Assembly (NCBI GenBank): GCA_040371205.1
Contig: AP031382.1
Span: forward strand, 1,981,562-2,045,561
Source: Rhodanobacter sp.
GTDB taxonomy: Bacteria > Pseudomonadota > Gammaproteobacteria > Xanthomonadales > Rhodanobacteraceae
DNA: 64,000 bases
Direction: 5' to 3'
Position numbers and translations under genes: made by a program. Below the pieces are notes generated by a model. That model was not told the origin of the DNA and made no database searches. It saw only the letters and a list, made by a program, of their open reading frames with translations. Positions 7,919 through 16,549 of the stretch are shown here, one piece after another (position 1 is the stretch's first letter; each line of letters begins with the position of its first letter).

Positions 7919-8725
7919 TCAGAAGCGCGCCATGTTCGCGGGGGAAACGGGGTCCGGTCCCCGCGGCCAACGTGCCTCCAAGGCTTTGATGAAACGCACG
8001 GTGCTGGCCACGTGGCTGTAAATCAGCAGGGCCTCGTCGTAACCCAAGATGATGTTGTCATGGGCCATCGAGTGATTGTTTCGAACGTGATTGAAGGCTT
8101 CGAAGTGCGCGATGCTCGATTTCAGGATGCGCTCGGCCATGTCAGAGCCGATCTTGTTCTGCTCTTTCAGCACCTTCACGTAAGCGCCGACCAAGCCGTT
8201 CAAGGGCACGTTGCGATCCAACTTCAAATCATGGTCGTCGCAAAGCTTCCGGAAGAATTTCACGACGAAGGTGTGCAGACGATCAAGACCGGCTTCGGGT
8301 TGGTTCTTCTCGATGGCTTCGCGTGCGGCCTTGGCCACGGCTTCGAAATCCCGGTCATCGGGTTCCGCCGCGATGGCAGCCAGATCCGCGACGGGCTGAC
8401 CGGCGGAAATGCGGGCGAGCACGGCCTGGTATCCGGTCACCAGCTTTTCGTCACTGACCGCAGGCCAGTCCTCATCCCGCGCCAGATTCAGCAACGCGGT
8501 GAGGCATTTGGTCACCACCCAATTGTCTTCCTGGTCCCAAAAGGCCCGCATCCGCCAAGCCTTGGAACCGCTCTGGATCCGGAAGCGTGGATCGTCAATG
8601 TCACGATCCACTTCTTCGGCAAAAAACCGCGCAAAGGTCCGATCGCTGAAATTCAGCACATATCCGGAACTCATGCCCAGGAAGGCTTCGAGTGCCCGGC
8701 GTTCCTTTGGGGTCAGATCGGACAT
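7919..8725 (-). CDS. AbiJ/Abi_C-like abortive-infection protein with HEPN-type motif
   Basis: 268 aa. The N-terminal region (SSGYVLNFSDRTFARFFAEE, then GSKAWRMRAFW) matches the domain found at the N-terminus of many abortive-infection proteins. The C-terminal region (about 145-255) is Abi_C-like and helical, with RNNHSMAHDN near residues 215-224. That gives an R-x2-H and an R-x6-H arrangement typical of HEPN ribonucleases. Likely role: cleave RNA and stop growth when phage infection is sensed. It lies 11 bp after the GIY-YIG nuclease gene in the same operon. Assignment to a named Abi type would need a profile search. Confidence 0.75.
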   Translation of the reverse strand: MSDLTPKERRALEAFLGMSSGYVLNFSDRTFARFFAEEVDRDIDDPRFRIQSGSKAWRMRAFWDQEDNWVVTKCLTALLNLARDEDWPAVSDEKLVTGYQAVLARISAGQPVADLAAIAAEPDDRDFEAVAKAAREAIEKNQPEAGLDRLHTFVVKFFRKLCDDHDLKLDRNVPLNGLVGAYVKVLKEQNKIGSDMAERILKSSIAHFEAFNHVRNNHSMAHDNIILGYDEALLIYSHVASTVRFIKALEARWPRGPDPVSPANMARF

Positions 8726-8736
8726 CCAAGCACCCC

Positions 8737-9915
8737 TTAGATGGGTTTCAGGCTGGCTGTTTCCCGATCGTAAATCACCTGGGTGATCGTGCCGTCCTGG
8801 ATGCGCCGCACCGCTTCGTCAATCACGGGAAGGGGCACCACGAACCACTCACGCGGGCGGAACGGCTTGCCGAAACGATCCGGGAGGGTCACGTCGAGCT
8901 GGGCCGCGGCGAAGAGCTTGTGGAAGAGGTTTTCCATCTTCACCCGGTTGATGTTCGACAGCTTGTAGGTCGCCACGACTTCGACCTTGGCCAGCAAGTA
9001 GGTGGCATCGTTCACGGCATTGGCGATGCGCGTTTCCACCTTGCCACCGGTCACACCAATCTTGTGGATCGCCAGTCGGCGCTCGGAAATGAGTGGATTT
9101 TTCGACAGGCTGCGCAACACATAGATGGTGCCGCTCGCAATGTCTTCGGGCTCCTCTTTGTCCCCAAACAGGGGGCCGGCATCGGTGTCGGCGTCCGTGA
9201 TGCGCCGCCCGGTGTCGTCCTTGTAGAGGGCGCGTTGCAGCGATCGTTGCAACAGGTCGCTTTCCGTGCCGTTGGAATAGATCACACGCAACCGCGCATC
9301 CGACTCACCGTTGGGTGCCCGGATCGGTTCGCCCACTTCGGCCACGTAAGCCATTTGCCCGCCCACGATGAACCAGTTGCCCAGGGCCACGCTGGCGTCC
9401 CGGCCAAACCGAAGCGTCTTGCGTGCGCCTGATTTCAGTTCGCGCTCCACCTGCTCGAACAAGGGCTGGAACCGGTCGAAGTCCTCGCACTTCTTTCGAT
9501 CGGCGATGTCCTCGGCGGCCTTGCGCTCTTCAAATGTCCGGACATGGCGGAGCTGGGTGATGTCATCACTCTCCTGCCCCAGGCCCAGTTCGGACAGGAG
9601 GGAATCATCGTCCAACGCTTCAACTTGCTCGGGGGCCAACACCTGCGGGGCTTCGGCCAGCAGCCCTTGCGTGTCCAAGGGAGCCAGCAACGCATGCACC
9701 TGGGTCATGGCGCGGAGGCGATCCAAACGCACGGCATAGAGCCGCTCGAAGATGTCCCGACCCTCGCCATGTTCCGGCGCTCGACCATGGGTTTCGACAA
9801 ACCGGAGGATGTCCTCGAAGCCCGCCAGGATGCGTTCCTCCTGGGGCGTGTGCGCACTGGCCTTGATCGGTGTGATTTCCAGGCCGAGTTCGGCCAGCAG
9901 TTCTTCGTCATTCAT
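8737..9915 (-). CDS. GIY-YIG superfamily nuclease (T5orf172/MUG113-like)
   Basis: 392 aa. The C-terminal domain (about 260-345) has the GIY-YIG order: GTIYVL (262-267), HKIGVT (284-289), Arg296, the strand ATYLLAKVEVVATY, and Glu328 with His332 in MENLFHKLF. This variant is the T5orf172/MUG113 type, common in phage and defence loci. The N-terminal 150 residues are acidic and helical with no assigned fold. As a nuclease beside a helicase and methyltransferase it is the obvious DNA-cutting component of the cluster, because the methyltransferase shows no nuclease motif. Confidence 0.8.
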   Translation of the reverse strand: MNDEELLAELGLEITPIKASAHTPQEERILAGFEDILRFVETHGRAPEHGEGRDIFERLYAVRLDRLRAMTQVHALLAPLDTQGLLAEAPQVLAPEQVEALDDDSLLSELGLGQESDDITQLRHVRTFEERKAAEDIADRKKCEDFDRFQPLFEQVERELKSGARKTLRFGRDASVALGNWFIVGGQMAYVAEVGEPIRAPNGESDARLRVIYSNGTESDLLQRSLQRALYKDDTGRRITDADTDAGPLFGDKEEPEDIASGTIYVLRSLSKNPLISERRLAIHKIGVTGGKVETRIANAVNDATYLLAKVEVVATYKLSNINRVKMENLFHKLFAAAQLDVTLPDRFGKPFRPREWFVVPLPVIDEAVRRIQDGTITQVIYDRETASLKPI

Positions 9916-9952
9916 TTCACTACTGCCTCTTCATCAATCACATCTACCTGGC

Positions 9953-10462
9953 CTAGTTCATGTCATCTGCATAGTGGTATGCAAAATAAGAATTCGCCTC
10001 TACCTCTGCCTCTTCCGCAAGCTTCACGTTGGTCGGAAAAACGTCGCCGGGCATGTGTCTATGGAGAATTTCAAGCTTTTTTCGCTTTAATTTCTCAGTG
10101 AGGCCATTGATCTTTTTCGAGGACAGCTCGCCCCCAGACATATTCTGCCAGTCAAATTCCGAAGCCATAAACAACAGTTCAAAATCTCTCAACACGAGCG
10201 CGAACTTCTTCTGCCGTTCCGCATATGGGAGAAGAGGTTGAATTGTTGTCAGAACCTGCGACACCGCAACGACCGCTGCCCAAAGCCAAGCAAGCTCTTT
10301 CCATATGATCCAAGCGCCAACACTGGCACTAGACGCAATCGCCAAGAACATCTTGATGTAACGTTCAATTCTCTCTGACCTACGCCAAAGCCCCTGCACA
10401 AAAATGACTTGAACTTTAATCTGAAAAAGTTCTTTCCAAAATCGCAACCTGTCCTGTTCCAC
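9953..10462 (-). CDS. SLATT-like two-TM protein, possible membrane effector
   Basis: 169 aa. Two adjacent membrane helices (about residues 38-55 and 59-75, separated by a lysine-containing turn) are followed by a soluble helical domain (AERQKKFALVLRDFELLFM onward). This 2-TM plus soluble helix plan is that of SLATT proteins, predicted pore-forming effectors in anti-phage systems. The GTG at 10462 is preceded by GGAGGT at 6 nt; it starts 16 nt after the helicase stop. The gene is visibly more AT-rich than its neighbours, suggesting separate acquisition. The SLATT assignment rests on topology only. Confidence 0.5.
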   Translation of the reverse strand: MEQDRLRFWKELFQIKVQVIFVQGLWRRSERIERYIKMFLAIASSASVGAWIIWKELAWLWAAVVAVSQVLTTIQPLLPYAERQKKFALVLRDFELLFMASEFDWQNMSGGELSSKKINGLTEKLKRKKLEILHRHMPGDVFPTNVKLAEEAEVEANSYFAYHYADDMN

Positions 10463-10478
10463 AACAACACCTCCAAGA

Positions 10479-12629
10479 TTAGTTATCGTTCTTTGGTTGA
10501 GCGACTTTCGGCATGGGTGGCGTTGATTTCGGAACTGGCAACCCCTTTTCTCCCGCTTGAAGTTGCGATGCGTAACGTTGTAGAGCTGCAACACCTTCGG
10601 CCATCCGACGCTCCCATGCATCGGAGGAATTGATGTCCGGATTACGGCCCCGTTCCCTCCTGAACATCACGGCACGCTTCGCCAGGTCACGGGCCTCTTC
10701 ATACGAGATGACCACACGCTTGCCGGCGATGCTCGCCTGCACCTGGCGCAGGACCTTTTCATCCATCGCTTTCGCCAGGACGGCATAGGCGGCATCGAAG
10801 GGGTTGATGCGGTCAATGAGGTCGATGTCCAGATCGCGGACGTTGACGAACTTCCGCACCCCTTCGATCAAGGACGTGTTGCCCTGCTCGCCCTTGGCAT
10901 CCCCTTCTGCCAGTTGCTGCTTCGCTTGCTGGGTGACGTTAAGCACCGCAATGGCGTGTTGGCGAATGGCTTCCTGATCTTCATCCGACAGGTTCGGGTA
11001 GCGATCGCGGACGATCTTGCCCATGGCCACCTGCGTGATCTCTTCCGGCAAGGTGTTTTCCTTGTCGAAGAGACCGCGTTCCAGGGCGCTCTTGTCCTGG
11101 ATGAACGTGGTGATCACTTCGTTCAAGTCTTCCTTGCAGATGCGCTGTGCTTCGGGGGTCTTCGGCGTGACCAGGCCGTTGACTTCAACGTGCACCTCGC
11201 CGGTTCGGGTGTTCACACCGACGTTGGTCTTCCCGTCCTGATAACCGCCCTCCCCGTATTCAAAGCCCTCTTTGGGACCTTGGTTTTTCGGAGTGAATTC
11301 AAAGCGCGGTGCCAGGACTTGCTCCATGAGCAAGCTGGCCGCGATCGCCTTCAAAGTGTCGTTGACGGCATCGACCACCGTGGCTTCGTCGGCGGTGGGC
11401 TCGGCGATCAAGTTGGTGAAGCGCGAACGCTCCTTGCCCGGCGCATCGCGCGTGGCCCGGCCAATGATCTGGACAATTTCGGTGAGGCTGCTGCGATAGC
11501 CAATGGTCAGGGCGTGTTCGCACCAGATCCAGTCGAAGCCTTCCTTCGCCATGCCCAGCGCAATGATCACGTCCACGTGATCCCGGTTGTCCTTCTGCGC
11601 GGGGTCCTTCAAGGCGTTGAGAACCTTGGAGCGCTGCCCCGCATCGCTGTCGTCCACCAGGTCGGCCACTTTCAGGACGCGACCATCCTGCAACTGGATG
11701 CGGTGGAAGCCGGTGGCGTCGTCCTGCCCCATCCAGGTGCCCATGAGGCCCATGATGTCCTCTACCTCGCGGTGCTTATCTTTCAGGCTTTCGCGGGCGT
11801 TGACGTTGGGGATGTGGATGATGGTTTTGAGCGCCGGGTCCAGCACCTTCATCACGGCGTCGATGTAACGGCCCGTGTAGAAGAAGTAGCCGATGTCCAG
11901 CGACTTCAAATAGGTGTAGCCGTTGAGTTGCTCGTAATACGTGTAAGTCACGGTCTCGAACCGGGCTTCATCGTTGGGCGAGAGCACCGCCACCGTGTCG
12001 CCGCGGAAATACGAACCGGTCATGGCCACGACGTGTGCCGAGCCCCGTTCGATCAACTGAGTGAGCTGACTGCCCAGCTTGTTGTCGGGGTTGCTGCTGA
12101 CATGGTGGAACTCGTCGATGGCAATGAGGCGCTGATCGAACGCCTCGATTCCATATTGCTCCACGGCAAATCGGAACGTGGCGTGGGTGCACACCAGCAC
12201 CTGGTCATCGCTGGCCAGGAACTCGCCGACGGCCTTGATCTTGGAGTTGGAGACGCGGCCATTGTCTTCACCCGGCGCGTTGCACAGGTTCCACTGGGGG
12301 CGCACCACCCAGTCCGCCCAAAAGCCGAACTTCGAGAGGGGTTCATCGGCAAAGCTGCCGCCGATCGAGCGCTCGGGCACGACGATGATGGCTTGCTTCA
12401 AGCCTTGGTTCTGGACCTTGTCCAGGGCAATGAACATCAAGGCGCGGGACTTGCCCGAGGCCGGCGGCGACTTGATCAGGAGGTATTGCTCGCCCCGCTT
12501 CGCGTAGGCGCGTTCCTGCATGGGGCGCATCCCCAGCGCGTTGACCTTGCTGGATGCGCCCGTGTGCGCCGTGGTGATGGAAACCGACGGAACCGTGTAT
12601 GCGTTGGTCGGATTGCTGTCCTTGCTCAT
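10479..12629 (-). CDS. DEAD/DEAH-type SF2 helicase of a restriction-like system
   Basis: 716 aa superfamily 2 helicase or translocase. Motifs in order: Walker A SPPASGKS (54-61), Walker B IDEFHH (171-176), motif III AMTGSYF, motif V AKEGFDW (361-367), motif VI QIIGRATRD (387-395). The C-terminal 300 residues are charged and unassigned. The ATG overlaps the methyltransferase stop by 4 nt (ATGA), so the two are translationally coupled. This suggests a stable methylase-helicase complex, as in type I-like or DISARM-like restriction. It could drive translocation before cutting by the GIY-YIG protein. Confidence 0.85.
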   Translation of the reverse strand: MSKDSNPTNAYTVPSVSITTAHTGASSKVNALGMRPMQERAYAKRGEQYLLIKSPPASGKSRALMFIALDKVQNQGLKQAIIVVPERSIGGSFADEPLSKFGFWADWVVRPQWNLCNAPGEDNGRVSNSKIKAVGEFLASDDQVLVCTHATFRFAVEQYGIEAFDQRLIAIDEFHHVSSNPDNKLGSQLTQLIERGSAHVVAMTGSYFRGDTVAVLSPNDEARFETVTYTYYEQLNGYTYLKSLDIGYFFYTGRYIDAVMKVLDPALKTIIHIPNVNARESLKDKHREVEDIMGLMGTWMGQDDATGFHRIQLQDGRVLKVADLVDDSDAGQRSKVLNALKDPAQKDNRDHVDVIIALGMAKEGFDWIWCEHALTIGYRSSLTEIVQIIGRATRDAPGKERSRFTNLIAEPTADEATVVDAVNDTLKAIAASLLMEQVLAPRFEFTPKNQGPKEGFEYGEGGYQDGKTNVGVNTRTGEVHVEVNGLVTPKTPEAQRICKEDLNEVITTFIQDKSALERGLFDKENTLPEEITQVAMGKIVRDRYPNLSDEDQEAIRQHAIAVLNVTQQAKQQLAEGDAKGEQGNTSLIEGVRKFVNVRDLDIDLIDRINPFDAAYAVLAKAMDEKVLRQVQASIAGKRVVISYEEARDLAKRAVMFRRERGRNPDINSSDAWERRMAEGVAALQRYASQLQAGEKGLPVPKSTPPMPKVAQPKNDN

Positions 12630-15394
12630 TTGACTTTCGCCCCCTTCTTTTTCGCCTTGCCTTGGTCAGCGGTCATCTTGGTGTAAAGGTCAAAAAGCTT
12701 TTCGAGCCGCTCGGTGTCGTTGCGGAACCGGCGGCCGATGTAGATGCGCTCCAAAACCTCATCATTCTTCTCATGCGCCCGTCTCAGATCCTGAGGCATG
12801 TCATCAGGGTCGTAGAGGTCCGCCAGAGTCGCTGGAAAGTGCGACTCACGCGCCAGGAGGATGTCTTCGGCACACTCGGTCAAATCGGCTTTTTGTTGCT
12901 CCGTGAGGGTCGGCACAGGGAAAGTGTTCCAGCCCAGGGTGTTGGAATAGGAGAAGCGCATTTCCAATCGCACGCAGACTGCACTGATCCATACCCAGTG
13001 CAGGCGGGAAGCAATCAACGCAAAGTTCCAAAGGGGGCCGTCGTAAATGGCAAAGCACTTATTGGAAACAATGCTCTCGGCGGTCAAAAAATCGCAAGGA
13101 AGATAGGGCCTGTTTTCCGAGCTGACACCCGGAATGAGGATCTGGTTCTTCTTGGCGACACCCGCAATCTGCACAAATCGGTGGGGCCGGCTGGCAAACT
13201 GACGCGTTGACTCAGCGTCGGATTCGAGCCGGTTTTCAGTGACCAATTCGAGCCGCTTTTCAATGAACGGGCTTTTCCGCGCCTCCTGCACTTCATCGTC
13301 TTCTATCCACAGACAATAGCGTTGACGCCCATTGATCAATTCCTCCGAGCCGACGAAGGGCCTGACAAATCGGCTCGCCACGGGGTCCTTCGCTGCAAGC
13401 TCCTCAGCTAAATCGCCATCAACGAAGAGATTTCCACCATCCCTCGGCATGTTTCCGAAGAGCATGGGTGATTGTTCGCCGATCGGCACGCTCGTTTTTT
13501 GCACGTATGCGAGGCTGTCTGGCACAAGGTAGGGTCCGATGGCCGAACACTGTTTGACCAGTTCATCCTGATACAAGTATTTCGGCGCGCCTGATTTCTT
13601 GCCGAGACCTACGATCACTACCGTCACACCAGCGTTGTTGCTGGCCAGGTTGGCCCACTTGAACGAAGTGTGCGCAAATCGAATTTCACAGCCACGTTCA
13701 AACGCGGCCGGCCAAATTTCCGTTGCCTGCTGCCCCTGGCAAATGCTGTTGGTCGCCACAAAGGCACACACCGCATCAGGAACCTGATCCGCATAGTCAA
13801 AGAACCGTGCGAACCAACCCGTCACAAAATCGGTTGTTTTCGCCAATTTGGGATGTTTGCTCCAAGCGTTGGCTAAATCCGCTTTCTGTTCTGACGTCTG
13901 CCATTTGCTTCCACGGTAAGGGGGATTGCCGCAGATGTAGGTTTCACCGCCCTCGTTCTCGAAGTTCACTTCTGCCTGGCTGGTCGGTGCATTGAACAGA
14001 TCATCCCCGATGATCCGCACCGTCTTGCCCGATGGCTGGAACAAATTCAACCAATCGAGCCACAAGGCATTGCCACACGTGATCCAGCTTTCGGAATCAA
14101 GAGGCAGCGCATCGGCCAGCGCCTCCTTCTGGCCTCGATGGAGGACATCACACTGGAACTTGGCGATGACCAGCGAAAGGCGCGCAATCTCCGCTGGGAA
14201 GTTCCGAAGCTCAATGCCGCGGAAGTTGGTGAGCGGGATTTCTGTGCGCAGATCCGGTTCACCACGACGGCGGTTGATCTCGGCCTCGATCGCGCGCATC
14301 TGCTTGTAGGCGATCACCAGGAAGTTGCCACTGCCGCACGCCGGATCAAACACACGGATCCGCGACATGCGCTTGCGCAAGTTCAGAAGTTTGGCTTTGT
14401 TGTCGGCCGCCACTTCCAACTGCGCACGCAAGTCATCCAGGAACAACGGGTTCAAGACTTTTAGGATGTTGGGCACACTGGTGTAGTGCATGCCCAGCGA
14501 ACCGCGCTCTTCGTCGTCGGCCACGGCCTGGATCATCGACCCGAAAATGTCCGGGTTGATCTGGGACCACGTCAGTTCACCCGCCCGCAGCAAATAGGAC
14601 CGTGCCGTTCGGGTGAAGGTGGGAACGTCGGTGCTGCCGGAGAACAGGCCGCCATTGACGTAAGGAAACCGCTCCGTCCAACCCGGCAACTTGGCCGCGG
14701 CACGCTCAGCCTTCGGGATGTTCATGGCCTTGAAAATGGTTTCGAGCACCGTGTGGGTGTTCGAGCCATCGGGCTCAGTCATGGGTTCCATGGTGCGCGT
14801 GAACACCTTGTTGCCATGAATGATGTCGGTGCTTTCCGCGAAATAGCAGAACACCAGACGCGCCATAAAATGGTTCATGTCGGGCCGCCGGGCTTCCGTG
14901 GCCCAGTCGGGGTTGTTCTTCAACAGCTCCACATACAGCTTGTTGAGGCGCCCCGTCGCCTTCACGTCGATCGGGTTTTCCTTGATTTCCTTGACCGTCG
15001 AGATGCCGGCCAGGCTCAGGAAAAACGCAAAGTGATCCGCGAACCGGGGAAAGTCGGGGGCGATGACCTCGCCGCTGACCAGGTCCTCGGCTTCAAGGGT
15101 CACGCCATCGGTGGCCAGGATGAACTTGGCCTTGGCCTGCCCCGTCTTAGGGCTGGTCCGGAGCAGCCGAAGCGTCTGGGAGACCTCACCCGGGCCACAG
15201 ACCGCCAGATGGATGTTGCTGCGTTGCAACAGGCCACCCGGGACATCCGAGGCGTTGGTGTCCCCTTTGCGCAGGCGTTTGAGGGTCAGCTCCTTGTTGC
15301 CCAAAGCCGCCAAGAAGGAAAACGGGAACTCAACCGGATCAAAGGGTTGGGAGGCCAAGTCAGAGAGGGCTTCTTCAATCTCTACCGCGTTCAT
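12626..15394 (-). CDS. MmeI-like N6-adenine DNA methyltransferase (class I)
   Basis: 922 aa. S-adenosylmethionine motif I is FDPACGSGNF (349-358) and the catalytic motif IV is NPPY (490-493), the gamma-class N6-adenine arrangement. GMHYTSVPNILKVLNPLFLD (301-320) matches the linker before the methylase core in MmeI/COG1002-type enzymes. The C-terminal half should contain the target-recognition domain. I see no clear D-(E/Q)-x-K nuclease motif at the N-terminus, so this is probably methylase only, with cutting supplied by a partner. It is coupled to the helicase downstream and follows the membrane protein gene by 56 bp. Confidence 0.88.
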   Translation of the reverse strand: MNAVEIEEALSDLASQPFDPVEFPFSFLAALGNKELTLKRLRKGDTNASDVPGGLLQRSNIHLAVCGPGEVSQTLRLLRTSPKTGQAKAKFILATDGVTLEAEDLVSGEVIAPDFPRFADHFAFFLSLAGISTVKEIKENPIDVKATGRLNKLYVELLKNNPDWATEARRPDMNHFMARLVFCYFAESTDIIHGNKVFTRTMEPMTEPDGSNTHTVLETIFKAMNIPKAERAAAKLPGWTERFPYVNGGLFSGSTDVPTFTRTARSYLLRAGELTWSQINPDIFGSMIQAVADDEERGSLGMHYTSVPNILKVLNPLFLDDLRAQLEVAADNKAKLLNLRKRMSRIRVFDPACGSGNFLVIAYKQMRAIEAEINRRRGEPDLRTEIPLTNFRGIELRNFPAEIARLSLVIAKFQCDVLHRGQKEALADALPLDSESWITCGNALWLDWLNLFQPSGKTVRIIGDDLFNAPTSQAEVNFENEGGETYICGNPPYRGSKWQTSEQKADLANAWSKHPKLAKTTDFVTGWFARFFDYADQVPDAVCAFVATNSICQGQQATEIWPAAFERGCEIRFAHTSFKWANLASNNAGVTVVIVGLGKKSGAPKYLYQDELVKQCSAIGPYLVPDSLAYVQKTSVPIGEQSPMLFGNMPRDGGNLFVDGDLAEELAAKDPVASRFVRPFVGSEELINGRQRYCLWIEDDEVQEARKSPFIEKRLELVTENRLESDAESTRQFASRPHRFVQIAGVAKKNQILIPGVSSENRPYLPCDFLTAESIVSNKCFAIYDGPLWNFALIASRLHWVWISAVCVRLEMRFSYSNTLGWNTFPVPTLTEQQKADLTECAEDILLARESHFPATLADLYDPDDMPQDLRRAHEKNDEVLERIYIGRRFRNDTERLEKLFDLYTKMTADQGKAKKKGAKVK

Positions 15395-15421
15395 GCCTTC
15401 TCGAAATCTCCATAGACTGCG

Positions 15422-15440
15422 GCTCGCCGATCAGGCGAGC
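15422..15440. terminator. Perfect 7-bp hairpin upstream of the methyltransferase gene
   Basis: GCTCGCC and GGCGAGC pair around GATCA, between the membrane protein gene and the methyltransferase start. No T-run follows on the minus strand, so full termination is unlikely. It may attenuate read-through or stabilise mRNA ends. Confidence 0.4.
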
Positions 15441-15450
15441 ATCCCCTCAA

Positions 15451-15795
15451 TTATTGCGGCCGGGGGCTCTCCCGTCGATCCAAAATTAGGGCCCCGAACC
15501 AGGCCACCAGGAGCCCAAAGGGGGCGGCCACCGGGATGTCCCGCTGAGGGATCAGCACCAGGGCCAACCCCACAGCCAGGCCCACGCCCGCCAGCTGCAG
15601 CCGGCGGCGGGTTTGTGCCGAGGTGGGCAATGTCCGATAGGCCCGCCAAAAGGTGCAGGCGATGACGCCAAGCAGCACCCCGGGCCAGAAACCCAGGGCG
15701 TTCTGAGGGGCCGTGGCCAACAGGACGGCCAGGGCGACGTTGGCGCCGGCAACAAGGGCCAGCGACTCAAGAGGAAAACGGGAAGCAAGGGGCAT
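15451..15795 (-). CDS. Small polytopic membrane protein at head of defence operon
   Basis: 114 aa with about four hydrophobic helices (roughly 10-28, 35-52, 67-85, 88-106) and a basic loop (TSAQTRRRLQ). No family recognised. It is the first gene behind a good promoter (15825-15852) and is followed by the methyltransferase, so it may belong functionally to the defence cluster. The ribosome-binding site is weak (GAGG at 8 nt). Confidence 0.6.
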   Translation of the reverse strand: MPLASRFPLESLALVAGANVALAVLLATAPQNALGFWPGVLLGVIACTFWRAYRTLPTSAQTRRRLQLAGVGLAVGLALVLIPQRDIPVAAPFGLLVAWFGALILDRRESPRPQ

Positions 15796-15824
15796 GGCGG
15801 CCTCAGGTCAAGGGATCTCTCCTG

Positions 15825-15852
15825 ACCCTAGGACCGCCACGGCCCGCGTCAA
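15825..15852 (-). promoter_or_regulatory. Promoter of the leftward membrane protein/methyltransferase operon
   Basis: On the minus strand: -35 TTGACG (15852-15847), 16-bp spacer, -10 TAGGGT (15830-15825). This is the same architecture as at least fifteen other promoters in the window. Confidence 0.65.
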
Positions 15853-15957
15853 TCCGCGGCTAGAAAAAGATGGGCCTCAGCAACGGTTTTCGGGTGCTTT
15901 GCCTTGCGCAGGCCTTGCCGCTGTGCAGAAAATGACGCGCCGGGAAGTCAGGCATCC

Positions 15958-15973
15958 GGGGTGGGCCCACCCC
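15958..15973. promoter_or_regulatory. Element-wide 16-bp palindromic operator (copy 1)
   Basis: GGGGTGGGCCCACCCC, a perfect palindrome. It lies about 105 bp upstream of the 15847 -35 box and just after the XRE gene, so its target is unclear. Confidence 0.6.
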
Positions 15974-16028
15974 GACAGGGATGACCGATGCTCCGACAGC
16001 GCCGCCCCACTCACCCCGGGGTGGCGTT

Positions 16029-16322
16029 TTATTTCTTGGCCTTGGGCTTCGGCTTCTTTCGGGTCTCGGCCATCAGCTCCAAGCCCTCTTCCACTCGCCG
16101 GGCGAAATCCTGGTAGGTGACCCCGCAGGCCACACACCACTCGGCCACTTGGAGGGGGTCCAGACGCCTCGACCCGTCCTCGGCCCCAGACACAAACCGT
16201 TGGTAACGCCCAAGGGCCTCCCCGAGCTCGGCCTGGGTGAGGCCGGCCTTCGTCCGGAGCGCCCGCAATACGGCCAGGACCACAGCGTATTCCGGTTTGT
16301 CGATCGACTTCTTCGTGGCCAT
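16029..16322 (-). CDS. XRE/Cro-type helix-turn-helix regulator
   Basis: 97 aa. The helix-turn-helix occupies about residues 22-60: LRTKAGLTQAELGEALGRYQ, then RFVSGAEDGSRRLDPLQVAE. The C-terminus is a lysine-rich tail (KKPKPKAKK). A 19-bp palindrome 48 bp upstream of its ATG is a natural autoregulatory site. It lies divergent from the secreted-protein and adhesin genes at 16.5-19.6 kb and beside the promoter of the defence operon, so either could be its target. Confidence 0.85.
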   Translation of the reverse strand: MATKKSIDKPEYAVVLAVLRALRTKAGLTQAELGEALGRYQRFVSGAEDGSRRLDPLQVAEWCVACGVTYQDFARRVEEGLELMAETRKKPKPKAKK

Positions 16323-16370
16323 GGGACCGCCCTGACTTCTGCGGTCAAAAACAGTATGGCCCCTGCGGGT

Positions 16371-16389
16371 GTAGACATATTTTGTCTAC
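16371..16389. promoter_or_regulatory. Palindrome upstream of the XRE regulator
   Basis: GTAGACA (16371-16377) and TGTCTAC (16383-16389) around TATTT, with outer GGTGTA (16368-16373) and TACACC (16393-16398) extending the symmetry. Likely operator of the XRE protein. The rest of the 16323-16549 intergenic region holds no gene. Confidence 0.55.
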
Positions 16390-16549
16390 TGATACACCAT
16401 TCACCCTTAGTTTCTCGGTATTTTCATAGACACATTCAGGCGTCAGACGCTGATCCGGAGTCAGGATGCTTCCCAGGCCCCAAGGCCGCCCCATCGCCGC
16501 GCTGCCGGTGAGGCCAGGACAAGCAGCGCATCTGCAACAGGGGTCCCTC

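Noticed and set aside
10914-12686. 590-aa open frame on the plus strand opposite the helicase gene
   Set aside because: Artefact of high GC; the helicase motifs on the minus strand are unambiguous.
5533-15795. Assignment of the defence-like operon to DISARM or BREX
   Set aside because: No DUF1998, phospholipase D, PglZ or BrxC-like gene is present; only the methylase and helicase overlap with those systems.
16012-16023. CACCCCGGGGTG palindrome near the XRE stop
   Set aside because: The half-sites are in reversed order with no spacer, so it is not the same operator; too short to call otherwise.
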